From positions 7,348,498 to 7,412,497 of the forward strand of contig OZ022242.1 of NCBI GenBank assembly GCA_963978895.1: DNA of 64,000 nt. The letters are read 5' to 3'. This document shows, piece after piece, positions 16,331 through 31,508 of this stretch; position 1 is the first letter of the stretch; each line of letters starts with the position of its first letter. A program made the translations under genes and the position numbers. The notes below the pieces were generated by a model. That model was not told where the DNA came from, ran no database searches, and saw only the letters and a list, made by a program, of their open reading frames with translations. The DNA comes from Erpobdella octoculata (taxonomy: Eukaryota > Annelida > Clitellata > Hirudinida > Erpobdellidae).

Positions 16331-16490
16331 TGGCGCCCCACGTTTTAAGTTCTAATAATTTATGAGTTGTTTGTTGAACGAATGTCCACAATTAATGCAT
16401 GCCTCGATCAAGACATTTCTCACACAGCCAAGAGAAAAATTATTTTTTTCTTTTCAGTTCACAAAAACGTGGTATTTTAAAAGGTTTTTT
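16331..16490. repeat. Segment homologous to the pogo element interior
   Basis: CACGTTTTAAGTT...ATTAATGCATGCC...AAGACATTTCTCACA matches 4095-4245 inside the pogo-like element at perhaps 80-85 percent by eye. Further copies lie at 25276-25400, 36571-36735, 47555-47715 and 63107-63255. It is probably an old fragment of a related transposon. Confidence 0.6.
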
Positions 16491-16529
16491 TTATATTTTA
16501 TTTTTTTCTTTTCAGTGCATTAGAAAAAC

Positions 16530-16530
<1 letters not shown>

Positions 16531-16626
<96 letters not shown>
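16531..16626. repeat. (TA)n microsatellite
   Basis: TA tract before a 20-bp HelA remnant (CTAGCTGGCATATATA) at 16627. Confidence 0.97.
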
Positions 16627-16627
<1 letters not shown>

Positions 16628-16648
16628 TAGCTGGCATATATATATATA

Positions 16649-16915
16649 CTAGCTGACCCAGCAAACGTCGTTTTGCCTTATAAATTATTTTGGTTTTTTT
16701 ACTAAGAGTTTAATGTAAAAAATTATGACAATTTAAAAAAATCAATCTCAAAAAACAATCGAGTGTACAATGCCCGGGGTTTTTGAAAGTTTTTCTATCG
16801 TTCTTCTCTCTTGTTCCCGTTTCCTTCCCCGTTTGCTCTACCGTTCCCGTTTGCTCTCCCGTTCCCGTTTCCGCTTGTTCTCCTGTCAATTTATCCTTAA
16901 TGTAATGTTTTATTT

Positions 16916-16999
<84 letters not shown>

Positions 17000-17059
17000 A
17001 TATATATATATATATAATTTATCCTTAATGAAAAGTTTTATTTGGCATATATATATATA
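16649..17059 (-). mobile_element. HelA element (A' copy) with internal TA expansion
   Basis: CTAGCTGACCC end at 16649 and far end TTTGGCATATATA before 17060. An internal TA tract at 16918-17016 is much longer than in unit A. Confidence 0.6.
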
Positions 17060-19170
17060 CTAGCTGGGTTACCCGGCGTTGCCCGGGGATTTTAACGGCT
17101 TTTTATCGTTTTCTCTCTGGCTCCCGTTTCCTTAACCGCTTGCTTTCCCGTTCCATGTCGCTTTCTCACTCCTGGTCGCATTTCTGCTCACGGTCGCTTT
17201 TCCGGCCCGGTCTCTTTTACTTTTCCCGATCCCGGTTGCTTTTACGCTTTACCGCTCCAGCTTGCTCTTCTTTTCGCTCTTCTGTTCCTCCATTAAATTT
17301 TAGAGCCTTCCCAATGTGGCTTAGATGGGCTGTAGCGGAATGCTGTGCACAGTCATCAAAATTGATCTGTTCTCTCGTTAACACTTTGTTGTTTGGTTTG
17401 CTCGTTTAGTTACATCTGAACTTCCTCAATTTTAATTAGTGTTCTTTAATGTATTGGTTCCACTCTGCAAGTGTGATCTTCTGCAAAGGCTTATTATGAT
17501 TGACTGAAGCTGAAAAAAAAAGAATTTATTAGTTAACGGCTGCAATAATGTTAAAATCCGCTCATATATCTCAACAGATTATATTTATTTTAAATACTTG
17601 TAAGATTATAAATGCTTACAATAGATTTATCACACACTGTTCAACAGCTGCTTTTCGAAAAATCGCTAGTCTTAGTTTTTGAGTTGTTCTTAGTTTTTAA
17701 GTGTCATGTCTACAGAAAGCATATAACGCTACATGTGGCATGTTAATAAATGTTGACCCGTGGCTTTGAAAAATGTGATATAAGACACAGATTGAAATAA
17801 AACATGAAGTAATAATAATATTAGAAACCTTCAAAGCATTAACTTAATGAATTTTCCGAGAGTTTTCTGAGATCATCAATTTGGAACAATCGAAGAGTAC
17901 CACTTTTATTTAGCAAATGATGCAATTATAAATTGAACAAAACAGCAGCAGATTGATAGGCTGGCTTGAAAACTTTGTTCATGATTTTGTTGAAACACAA
18001 AAATACTGCACTTGCTTACATTTCTTTCAAATTTCATGCACCTCATATATCAGTGAAACTTTTACAATAAATTTTTGTTGCATGTAAGATTTTCTTTAAA
18101 ATGTAATTTTCTAATTTCCTCTGAAAAGTAAAAAATAAAATAAGACCGATAAATTAATTCATAATCTTATAGTCATAACTACTCGTAAATAATAATGGTT
18201 GTAATGCCATCACATAAAAAAAAACTTACCTGCCCAAAAAAATTTCTCATTTACCAATAGGCTGATAGCAAGCTCGTCGCTCAACAATATTAGATAAGGA
18301 ACAATTGAAGTCAGAAGCCTTGAACGATAAATATGAACAATGAATTTAAATTTATTTTTCCAATCTGCAACTCCTTTTTATAAAACACAAAATGTTAGAG
18401 CATAATGATAATCTTATAATAATTAATAATAATATAACATAATGAAACACGTGCAATGCAACAAACGAAACAAATTGAAAGATACACAGTAAATCATGAT
18501 TTTAAAAACTAAAAACAAATTACCAAAGCTTTGCCAATTACTTTTGAATGGGAGATATGAACAATGAATTTCTAATTTGATTTAATTTAAATTTGTTAAG
18601 TCTGGAACTTTTTTTGTGAAGCACAAAATATCTCTAAATAGAAGAAATTCCACCTGCAATTTATTGATTAGTCCTTAAATCCAAAGTTATCTAGATTTAA
18701 AAAATAAGTTGCTAAAATCAAATATAAAGTTTACCGATAGCAGAGCTGTCGTATCGGAGGTTCGGAAGAGAATGAGCCTCAATGAGCTCTATGAAATCAA
18801 AACAAAGGTATCCGGCGGCACCATAGATATCTATGGGCGGCACTAAACAACACACATATTTATTTAATTTAATATTTATATTTAAAACCTTTAAAATTTA
18901 AGAAAAAAAATTAAAAATATTTTGTATAATTTAACTATAAATTAATTTATTTTTATTTTGTAGAAAAAAAAATTTACTCCAACTTACTACCGCTGACCAA
19001 AAGGTTTTTTGTCCATAAAACATCAACGGAGGAACCAATTTATTTAAAATTTTACAGGAACCACCGCTTGAATAAGATACATAAGTGTGCCAAATTTCAA
19101 TTAAATCTGTTCGGCCGTTTACATTTTATGTCCGAACAAACAAACAAACATTTCATTTTTATATATAAGA
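17060..19170 (-). mobile_element. HelB Helitron-like element, longest copy
   Basis: The left end is CTAGCTGGGTTACCCGG, forming a CCCGG/CCGGG hairpin 12 bp from the end. The right end is ACAAACAAACATTTC then TTTTTATATATAAGA followed by T. On the minus strand it therefore starts TC and ends hairpin-CTAG, inserted between A and T with no target duplication. Paralogous empty sites at 48546-48550 and 63751-63755 read straight from TATATA into CTAGAGTTA. The interior is a GC-rich CGCTTTCCCG region, then AT-rich sequence. A short open frame at 18690-18846 is the only coding-like content. No Rep or helicase motif is present, so it is non-autonomous. Confidence 0.85.
18690..18846 (+). pseudogene. Coding-like fragment within HelB
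   Basis: It reads TDSRAVVSEVRKRMSLNEL then YEIKTKVSGGTIDIYGRH and a stop. The base composition is more balanced than its surroundings. The frame is kept in the second HelB copy (39290-39433), where it extends further. It may be a captured gene fragment, as Helitrons often carry. The source is not recognised. Confidence 0.35.
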
Positions 19171-19172
19171 TA

Positions 19173-19688
19173 CTAGAGTTAGCCTGTCAAAAATGACGGA
19201 TTTTTTAAAATTCAATTATATGTTCATTTCTGATTACAGTATCACCTTGTTTGATCTTTGAGACTGTCATTGTACACTTGCGTAATAACTTTTATTACAC
19301 GCCTGCTGATTGCTGACCCCTGCGGCCACCGAGTTATGCGTAATTGCTAACATACATACATAGTGGTTTTGCCCGCCCCAAGGGGGCATGTCTTAAAATT
19401 ACAATTTACTTTGGATACATTTTATAAAAAATAGTCAACAAAAACAAAATGACATTTGATAACCATACAATTTTTTTTTATATATCAGCAAATTTAATGA
19501 AATTTTTTATTGTGTTAAAATTTTCAATTTACTAAAGTATTTCATATAAATTCAAAGGATGTGAAAATTGAAAAGTTCAATAATTGGTTATTAAAGAATT
19601 TCAGTATACACGACATTTCTTGTGAATTGACGGCCATCGAGAAGTGGTCCTTGGTTCTGAGATTTTTTTAAATCTATTATATATAATA
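19173..19688 (-). mobile_element. HelD Helitron-like element
   Basis: CTAGAGTTAGCCTGTCAAAA has a GTCA/TGAC hairpin and the far end is TCTATTATATATAATA. Its interior is related to HelE (shared ACTTTTATTACACGCCTG and AATAGTCAACAAAAACAAA). Part of the ACGCCTGCGCTCACTAACTT region is deleted relative to the unit C copy. Confidence 0.55.
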
Positions 19689-22004
<2,316 letters not shown>

Positions 22005-22553
22005 CTAGCAGTGCCCGTAGCGGCTTCGCTCGCATGAAATTAGAGAATTTGAACCGTGCATCCATAGGTGTCGGCTCGGCCCGTCGACAACTTGGCCCAG
22101 CCCGTTTCAAAACCAAAATTCCTGGCCCGGCACGGCCCGTCTAATTTGGGCCCGGCCCGTTTTTACAGGCCTAGAAATTCTATATACTTGATGAAAAACT
22201 TCGGCCCGTCCCACGTTGACTTCAGGTTTGGCCCGGCCCGTCTGAAGACCCTAAAACTACAAAAATGACTATATGCTTAGTGAAAAACCTCGGCCCGTAC
22301 CACCTTGATTTAAGGTTTAGCCTGGCCCGTAAGAAGACCCTAAAATTACGGCTTGGCACGACCGGTGATAAACTGGACTCAGCTACTTTAAACCGGCACA
22401 AAACCTCAAAATTCTAAGTTTTACATCTGTAATGCTTGCAGTTGTTGAGTAGCAGTTATTTTAAAATCAAATAATCCTTATTTTGACCCCACATTTGAAG
22501 TCATGGAAACCAAAGTTTTAAAAAATGGTGAAACACTTATATCGTTATTTTTT
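22005..22553 (-). mobile_element. HelC element, truncated unit B copy 2
   Basis: It has the CTAGCAGTGCCCG end but is a diverged subtype (for example CTTGGCCCAGCCCG). It breaks off after about 550 bp at a tRNA-like fragment. Confidence 0.6.
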
Positions 22554-22600
22554 GAGGCACTGGTGGCAGAGCGGTAGAGCGTTCGCCTGTCGATCGTTAG
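22554..22600 (+). mobile_element. Truncated tRNA-like fragment at a HelC junction
   Basis: GGCACTGGTGGCAGAGCGG, TAGAGCG and TCGCCTGTCGATCGTTAGG contain a box A-like TGGCAGAGCGG and an anticodon-arm-like stretch, but no box B. It differs from the SINE upstream of the LRR genes. It replaces the first 30 or so bases of the next HelC copy. Confidence 0.5.
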
Positions 22601-24356
22601 GAAATTAGAGAGTTTGAACCGTGCATCCATAGTAGAGATCATTTTTTTAGGTCTCCGCTCGGCCCGTCGACAAATTAGCCCAGCCCGTTTTAAAAACCCA
22701 AACTCCTGGTCCAGCACAGCCCGTCTGAATTAGGCCCGGCTCATTTTTACAGGCCTAGAAGTTCTATATACTTGATGAAAAACTTCGGCCCGTCCCACCT
22801 TGACCTCAGGTTTGGCCCGGCCAAACTGAAGACCCTAAAATCACTAAAATATCTATATACTTGGTGAAAAACCTCGGCCCGTCCCACTTTGATTCAAGGT
22901 TTGGCCTGGCCCGTGTGAAGACTCCAAAATAACGGCTTGGCCCGGCCGATGATAAACTGGACTTAGCTACTTTTAACCGGCACAAAACTTCAAAATACTA
23001 ATTTTTACATTTGTAGCACTTACAGTTTGTGAGTAGCAAATAACCCTTATTTCCACCCCACATTTGAGGTCCTGGAAACCAAACTTTCAAAAAATGCTAA
23101 AACACATATTTCATTATTTTTGGAGTAGAAACTAAATACTAATTTTTACTTCTGTAGCATTAACAGTTTTTGAGTAGCAGCTACTTTAAAAACCAAATAA
23201 CCCAAAAAATGATGAAACACGTATATCTTTTTTTTGAGTAGATACTAAGTATTAATTTTTACATCTGTGGCAATTACAGTTGTTGAGTAGCAGTTACTTT
23301 AAAAACCAAATAACCCTATTTTCCACCCCACATTTGAAGTCCTGGAAACCAAATTTTCAAAAAATTGTGAAACCCGTATATCATTATTTTTAGAGTGGAA
23401 ACTAAATACTAATTTTTACTTTTGTAGCATTAACAGTTTTTGAGTAGAAGCTACTTTAAAAACCAAATAACCCAACTTTCCAACCCACATTTGAGGTCCG
23501 GGAAACCGAATTTTCAAAATTTGGTGAAACACGTATCTTTTTATTTTTCAAAAAGAATCTATATACCAAATTTCAAAATCTCCTCATTTTTGGTTTTCGA
23601 GATATACATTGTTTTAGCAAAAAGTTTGTTTTCCAGTTTTTTCCCCTCAGGAGCAAAATTTTCAAAAATCCTTTCTTAGCGGATGTTTTCCAACCCACAT
23701 TTGAGGTCCGGGAAACCAAATTTGTAAAAAATGGTGAAACACGTATATCTTTATTTTTAGAAAAGAAACTAAATAATAATTTTTACATCTATGGTATTTA
23801 CTGTTTTTGAGTAGCAGTTACTATAAAAGACAATTAGCCCTATTTTCCACCCCACATTTGAAGTCCTGGAAACCAAATTTTCAAAAAATGCTAAAACACG
23901 TATTTCATTATTTTTGGAGTAGAAACTAAATACTAATTTTTACTCCTGTAGCATTAACAGTTTTTGAGTAGAAGCTACTTTAAAAACCAATTAACCCAAC
24001 TTTCCAACCCACATTTGAGGTCCGGGAAACCGAATTTTCAAAATTTGGTGAAACACGTATCTTTTTATTTTTCAAAAAGAATCTATATACCAAATTTCAA
24101 AATCTCCTCATTTTTGGTTTTCGAGATATACATTGTTTTAGCAAAAAGTTTGTTTTCCAGTTTTTTCCCCTCAGGAGCAAAATTTTCAAAAATCCTTTCT
24201 TAGCGGATGTTTACGCTATAAAAGTAATATATGTTCCAAATTTCACGTTCCTAGGATGAGGCGTTTGAGCTCGTCGTTGATTATCAGTCAGTCAGTCAGT
24301 CAGTCAGTCAGTCAGTCAGTCAGTCAGTCAGTCAGGACATGTTCTTTTATATATAT

Positions 24357-24359
<3 letters not shown>
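22601..24359 (-). mobile_element. HelC element, unit B copy 3, CTAG end lost but TC end intact
   Basis: It starts inside HelC at GAAATTAGAGAG, lacking CTAG and hairpin. The far end is the clearest in the window: TTTTATATATATAGA followed by T, so the minus strand begins TCTATATATATAAAAG. An internal 520-bp segment is duplicated (compare 23440-23695 with 23964-24210). CAGT array 24284-24336. Confidence 0.65.

Positions 24360-24441
<82 letters not shown>
24360..24441. repeat. (TA)n microsatellite
   Basis: TA with one GTATA interruption. Confidence 0.97.
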
Positions 24442-25926
<1,485 letters not shown>

Positions 25927-26693
25927 CTATAGTTATCCCGTCAAAAATGACGGATTTTTAAAATTTAATTATATGTTCATTTCTGATTGCAGTATCACCT
26001 TTTTTGATCTTTGAGACTGTCATTGTACACTTGCGTAATAACTTTTATTACACGCCTGCGCTCACTAACTTTTATCAAGGATATCTTGATATAACAACTG
26101 GATCCACAACCTACTCTAGCACGCCAACACAATTTAGCCAATTACGTCATAGTTACATCAAGATTTTTTGAAATATGATATAACTACTGATGCTTTTGTA
26201 GTTTGTTACATCAATTTATCTATAATTATGATATAAGAAGCAATACAACATTAGGCCTACTAGAGTAGGTTGTGCATCCAGTTGTTATATCAAGACATCC
26301 TTGCTTTTATCAAATGCTGATTGCTGACCCCTGCGGCCGCCGAGTTATGTGTAATTGCTAACATACATACATAGTGGTTTTGCCCGCCCCAAGGGCGCAT
26401 GTCTTAAAATTACAATGTACTTTGGATACATTTTATAGAAAATAGTCAACAAAAACAAAATGACATTTGATAACAATAAAATTTTTTTATATATATCAGC
26501 AAATTTAATGAAATTTTTTATTGTGTTAAAATTTTCAATTTACTAAAGTATTTCATATAAATTCAAAGGATGTGAAAATTGAAAAGTTCAATAATTGGTT
26601 ATTAAAGAATTTCGGTATACACGACATTTCTTGTAAATTGACGGCCATCGTTGAGAAGTGGTCCTTGCTTCTGAGATTTGTTTAAATTTCATT
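25927..26693 (-). mobile_element. HelD element with MITE insertion
   Basis: It begins CTATAGTTATCCCGTCA (a CTAG variant) with a perfect CCGTCA/TGACGG hairpin. A 228-bp MITE is inserted at 26076-26303. Confidence 0.55.
26076..26303. mobile_element. MITE with 44-bp terminal inverted repeats
   Basis: The left arm 26076-26119 starts CAAGGATATCTTGATATAAC and the right arm 26260-26303 is its complement with two mismatches. CTTTTAT flanks both sides and occurs once at the empty site in units C (48690) and D (63897). The CA...TG ends and 7-8 bp duplication suggest a hAT-like MITE. The middle is non-coding. Confidence 0.85.
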
Positions 26694-26968
26694 ATATAAT
26701 ATTTTTTGATTGCAGAACCACTTCTTTTGATCTCTAGGACTGAAAGTGTATATAGGAACAATTGCATAATAACTTTTATTACACGCATACGCGCAATAAA
26801 TTCTTACACTCACATCGATAACGTCTATGAGACTAATTACGTAAGCGTGACAGAATCAGTGAGTGAGTGATGTGGGCTACTATAATATAGATTTTTCGAT
26901 TGCAGCACCACTTCTTTTGATCTCTAGGACTGAGACTGAGATAAGTACAATTGCATTATAATTTTTAT
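26694..26968 (-). mobile_element. HelE portion, unit B
   Basis: HelE interior ending abruptly at TTTTATTACAAAAAGAGG, where inverted segment X begins. Confidence 0.5.
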
Positions 26969-27235
26969 TACAAAAAGAGGTAATTACTTCATAATCTCTA
27001 AGCAATAATTTCAAATTAAACAGTCAGAAAGGAGCAAGAAACTGAAAACTTAATTGAATCAAATTTAATGAAATTAATTTGTATATCTCGATTGGTGCTG
27101 GGGATTTCATTTGCATCCACGACAACAACGCGCCTTCATCGATCTGTTTGCATGCATTAATGCTGCTGAATGCATTATTATTCGCCTGTTGTGTCTGAAT
27201 GCTTTTTTCTTCAGTAATTTAATACCATAATACCA
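26969..27235. other. Segment X inverted, extended
   Basis: The complement of 3690-3750 continues into about 180 bp not present in unit A (GGTGCTGGGGATTTCATTTG and a CATGCATTAATGC stretch). This is an inversion breakpoint and contains no gene. Confidence 0.65.
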
Positions 27236-30098
27236 TATATCCCCTACTTATTTGTTAATGGAAGTTTCTACTCAAAATTGGAAAAAAAATTAGCTTTATT
27301 ATTCTATAAAAGATTTCAAGATGTTATGTTTACTCCATCATAAAGAAATGAAAAATTTGCTACGATCTATGCAAGTTCTTGTATACAAATCCATTACATT
27401 TTAAAATTATTTAAGCGACAATTGCTAAAAATTTAAATCATCTTGAACTATAATTTTTTTTTGTCTACAAACAGATTATTAACTACTTATTGTCGATTTT
27501 CAAACAAATTTACTTCGGATTTTTTAAGATGTTTTCATTGTAAACCTTCTTTACAGTTACCTGAATGGCTAACAATTCTAATTTACGGAACTTATATTCT
27601 AGATTGGATGCTTCATTCAGCTCATTGAAATAATTTCCACATCGGCTCTAGAAACCCAGAGCGCTGAGCACTTTTCAATTTTGGACACAAACTCTGGTTG
27701 AAAGTCAAAACCATAAATTCCAACATGTTGACTTCAAGTCATAAACTTTTGTATTTGCTGATTGAGTTAACAGAATCCATTGCTCATTTTTCACACTCCT
27801 AATATGATGACTATAATGGAAAAAAATGAGCCAAATAAGCTTTTTTGCTTTTTTAGTAAATTAATTTTAAAAGCAATTTCTAATTGTCTTTAATTTTATC
27901 CTATTAAGCTTTTTTCTGTTTTCCATTTATATGAAGTCGTCTCTTTTTTTGTTTTTTTTTAAACTGACAACTTTGGTCTCACTCATTCGTTTAGTGAAGA
28001 CACATCAATTTTATTGCTTGGTCGCAGAGCACAGTTGCGCTTCAGTGAAAGATGGTTTAGAAACTATTTTGTTGACTAAAACAAAACATTCATAACTGCT
28101 TATTACCGAAAGCTAAAACGCCGAAAACCACCTCAGAGCTGCGCTGTTGTTGGATTTGCTCAGGTAAACTTGGCCTTTTATCGACTTGTGGTAGTAAAAT
28201 GAGTACCAGTTTTTGAACTAGAAGAAAAAGAGCTTTACATATCGATAATACGGTTACATGAGCGGTTAGCATGAACCGCATTTGCACGAGCTGACCATAG
28301 CGCTACTGTGCAGGTTTCTGTTCAGACATTTTATGCAATTTGTATTCAATAACGCTACAAAAACAATACATTTTGAATACAAAATACCAGCATAAACAAG
28401 TTTTGGTAAGCTGTAAGACCTTTAATACTTGCACCTGCTTGCCTCAAAATTCACTAATTTCACACGCATTAAAAAGATTAAATTTTTGTCTTTATAAAGA
28501 AAATACTTTTGCAGATAGTCTAGAAAAGTATTCCAAAAAAGCGGACAATTTTTAAAAATAAGGGCAACTGCTAGAACTTATCCCTGTAGCCATGATTACA
28601 ACCTGGTTGAACAGAGTCATGAAAACCATTAAGTTGTTCGAGTTTGGCTTGAACCGTTTTCCTACTGTGTTGACATTGCTACAGAGAAAGAAAGAAAAAT
28701 AAAAGAAAAAAGAAAGAAAGAAAAATAAAAGAAAAAAGAAAGAAAGAAAAAAAAGAGAGAAAGAAAGAGAAAGAAAAAAAAGAAAAGAAAAAAAGAGAAA
28801 AAAGAGAAAAAAAAGAGAAAGAAAAAGAGAGAGAGAGAAAGAGAGAGAGAAAAGATTGAGAAAAAAAGAACAACATCGAAAGCAACGGTATCACCAATTA
28901 AATAAAAATTTCAATTTAACTTTATTTTGTTTTACTAATTATAAAAATCAAAACATTTAAAAAAATTCAAAAATTTACGATTCACAGAATAAAATTTTTT
29001 TGGGCATTTCATTTATTGCAACTAACTTTAACGGGCATAAAACCTTAAAGCTCAGAAACTAATTTTTCGAAAAATATTGAAACACATATTTTATTATTTT
29101 TTAAGAAAACTTAATAACTGAATTTTAATATTTTTAAATTTCCAGTTATTAAATTTGAAAGCAAATAATCTTTTTTCCACTCTACAATTGTTGTACTGGA
29201 AGCCAAAACAAAAAAAGTATTTAACGGTATATATAAAGGTATATATAGAAAGGTTTATAACTTTATTTTCTAAGTAGTATCTAAATACAAATTTTTATAT
29301 CTGTAATATTTTCAGTTTCTCTGTGGCAGTTATTCTAAAAAACATTTAACTCTATTTTCCGCCCTACGTTTAGGGTCACAAAAACCAAATTAAAAAAAAA
29401 AAAGATGGAAAACGTTTTTTTTATTTAAAAAATATAGATAGAAAATTTTAACACTTTGACATACTCAGGTTTCAAGCAAATAATTCTTTTCACCACACGT
29501 TTAAACTCACGAGAGCAATATTATCAAAAAATAGTGAAAAGCGTATATCTTTATTTTATGAGTAAATAAAAATACAAATTTTTAAATTCCCGCTCATTAT
29601 CCAGTTTTTGTTTCCGCTCGCTCTCCCGCTTTACTCATTTCGTGACTGATTTCAATTTTTTCCCCAAAAACCTTCCCCCATTAATTTTCAAAGTTGGGTG
29701 AAAATGTCATTACGATTGGATGAATGGTGTATCAATGCATAAAGAAAATACATACATTATTATTTTTTTAATTACATATTACTACATATTATTACAAAAT
29801 TATTACATATTATTTTTATCTATGTACATTTCATTACTTGTTTTTATTCGTCTTTGTTTATGTTCGGTTCCTGTACCGCCGGCCTTTTGCTTTTTTCTGA
29901 AGATGGCTGAAAAATAGCCAAAACTTGCAAGTTAAAAAATAATAAAGATTTGTATAATCGGTCGTTCTTTGAACAACTTCGTGGGCAAAATAAATTACGT
30001 GAACTATCTCATATAATAGAACAAGTTTGCAACAAAACTTGGTCAATAAAATTTAACCGAGCCTGTATCGACGAAAAATTAGCACCTAATTATTTGAG

Positions 30099-30102
<4 letters not shown>
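27236..30102. other. Block U, unit B
   Basis: Same content as 6384-9162. A one-base loss near 28081 breaks the open frame seen in unit A at 7075-7347. A GA-rich tract lies at 28681-28869. The coding-like fragment at 29911-30100 stays open (SFFEQLRG variant). No intact gene is seen. Confidence 0.6.
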
Positions 30103-30183
<81 letters not shown>

Positions 30184-30184
30184 A

Positions 30185-30239
<55 letters not shown>
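30103..30239. repeat. (TA)n-(CA)n-(TA)n microsatellite
   Basis: CA tract at about 30192-30219. The second TA tract is interrupted by HelB. Confidence 0.97.
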
Positions 30240-31308
30240 CTAGCTGGGTTACCCGGCGTTGCCTGGGGAATTTAAAGGTTTTTTTATCGTTTTTCTCTCT
30301 GGCTCCCGTTTCCTTAACCGCTCGTTTGCCCGGGCATCTTTGCATCTATTGAAACATTTATGCAGATACTTTTGATTTTTAATTAAAAGAAATACAACAA
30401 ACACATACAGTCATTTTATTGCAAAGCTTTCTGATACACAATGTTTTTTGTTTTTCCATAAGGTGCATTAATAGTTATACTATTTAACTTAAAATACATT
30501 AATAGTTATATTGATATACTCACTCACAATAAATTTTTCAATTTTCTTGTCTGTAAGCACAAAATAATATCTGTTAGACTAAAAGTAGCACAAAATAATA
30601 TCTGTTAGAGGTTAGAGTGGTTAGATTGGTTAGAGTGGTTAGACTGGTAGAGCGATAATGATAGCCTGACACACAACGACCGAAACAATTTACAATTTAA
30701 TATATACACAACAATAATTAACAATTAAATAATATAAAAATAGTAGCCTAAGTAAATAATATAAGAATAGTAGCCTAAGTTTTTAAATTACTTTGATTTC
30801 GAGAAACCGAGACGATAAACAGCGAATGTAAACAAAACATAGCTCTGATACAATAGCGAAAATATTTAAAAAAATTAATTTTCTAAAACATTCAAAAACA
30901 TTTGAACGATATACAGTAATTAAAAAAATAATAGTATAGTATATAGTATATTATATATTACTTTTGATATATTGATATAATTGATATAAGTAAAATAATA
31001 CTCACTTTTGATTTTGAGAAATCGCGACAACCAACAACGACGGAACAGAAGTCGAAAGCAACCCTAAGCTCGTTAAGCCGCGATATAATTGCATAGATAA
31101 AATATTTCTAAAAATTAATTTTCTAAAATTGCATAAATAAAATATTTCTAAAAATTAATTTTCTAAAAACATTCAAAACAATTTTTTTAAATAAATGAGA
31201 TTATTTGTTAGGTGGTAAATGTTTTTGTTATTATGTAAAATTTCGTGCAAATCCCTTCATTGGTTTTGGCGTTATTAATGAACATACGTTGCCTTTTATA
31301 TATATAGA
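30240..31308 (-). mobile_element. HelB element in the microsatellite 3' of LRR gene B
   Basis: The left end is CTAGCTGGGTTACCCGGCG and the right end CCTTTTATATATATAGA followed by T. TA repeat lies on both sides, and units A, C and D have an uninterrupted tract here. The minus strand starts TC and ends CTAG. Its interior differs from the other HelB copies and includes short duplications (ATAATATCTGTTAGA, TTTCTAAAAATTAATTTTCT). No gene is present. Confidence 0.8.
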
Positions 31309-31508
31309 TACATATATATATACATAGAATATAGAAAACAAAATAAATTTTAGCTATGTAATGAAATGTAAAATAAAACCACATTGAACAAAAACGTTTA
31401 TTTAAAAAGCGATATTCAAAAAACAGAAAATAGAATAACAACTAATGCTACAGTTAGTGAACTTTTATTCTTATTAAGTAACAATTTGTTGCGGAATTAT
31501 CGAGTGGT

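Noticed and set aside
16399..16656. Short + strand frames around TTTTCTTTTCAG as exons
   Set aside because: The acceptor-like motifs are repeated in transposon-derived DNA and the frames run into (TA)n; no donor or partner exon is seen.
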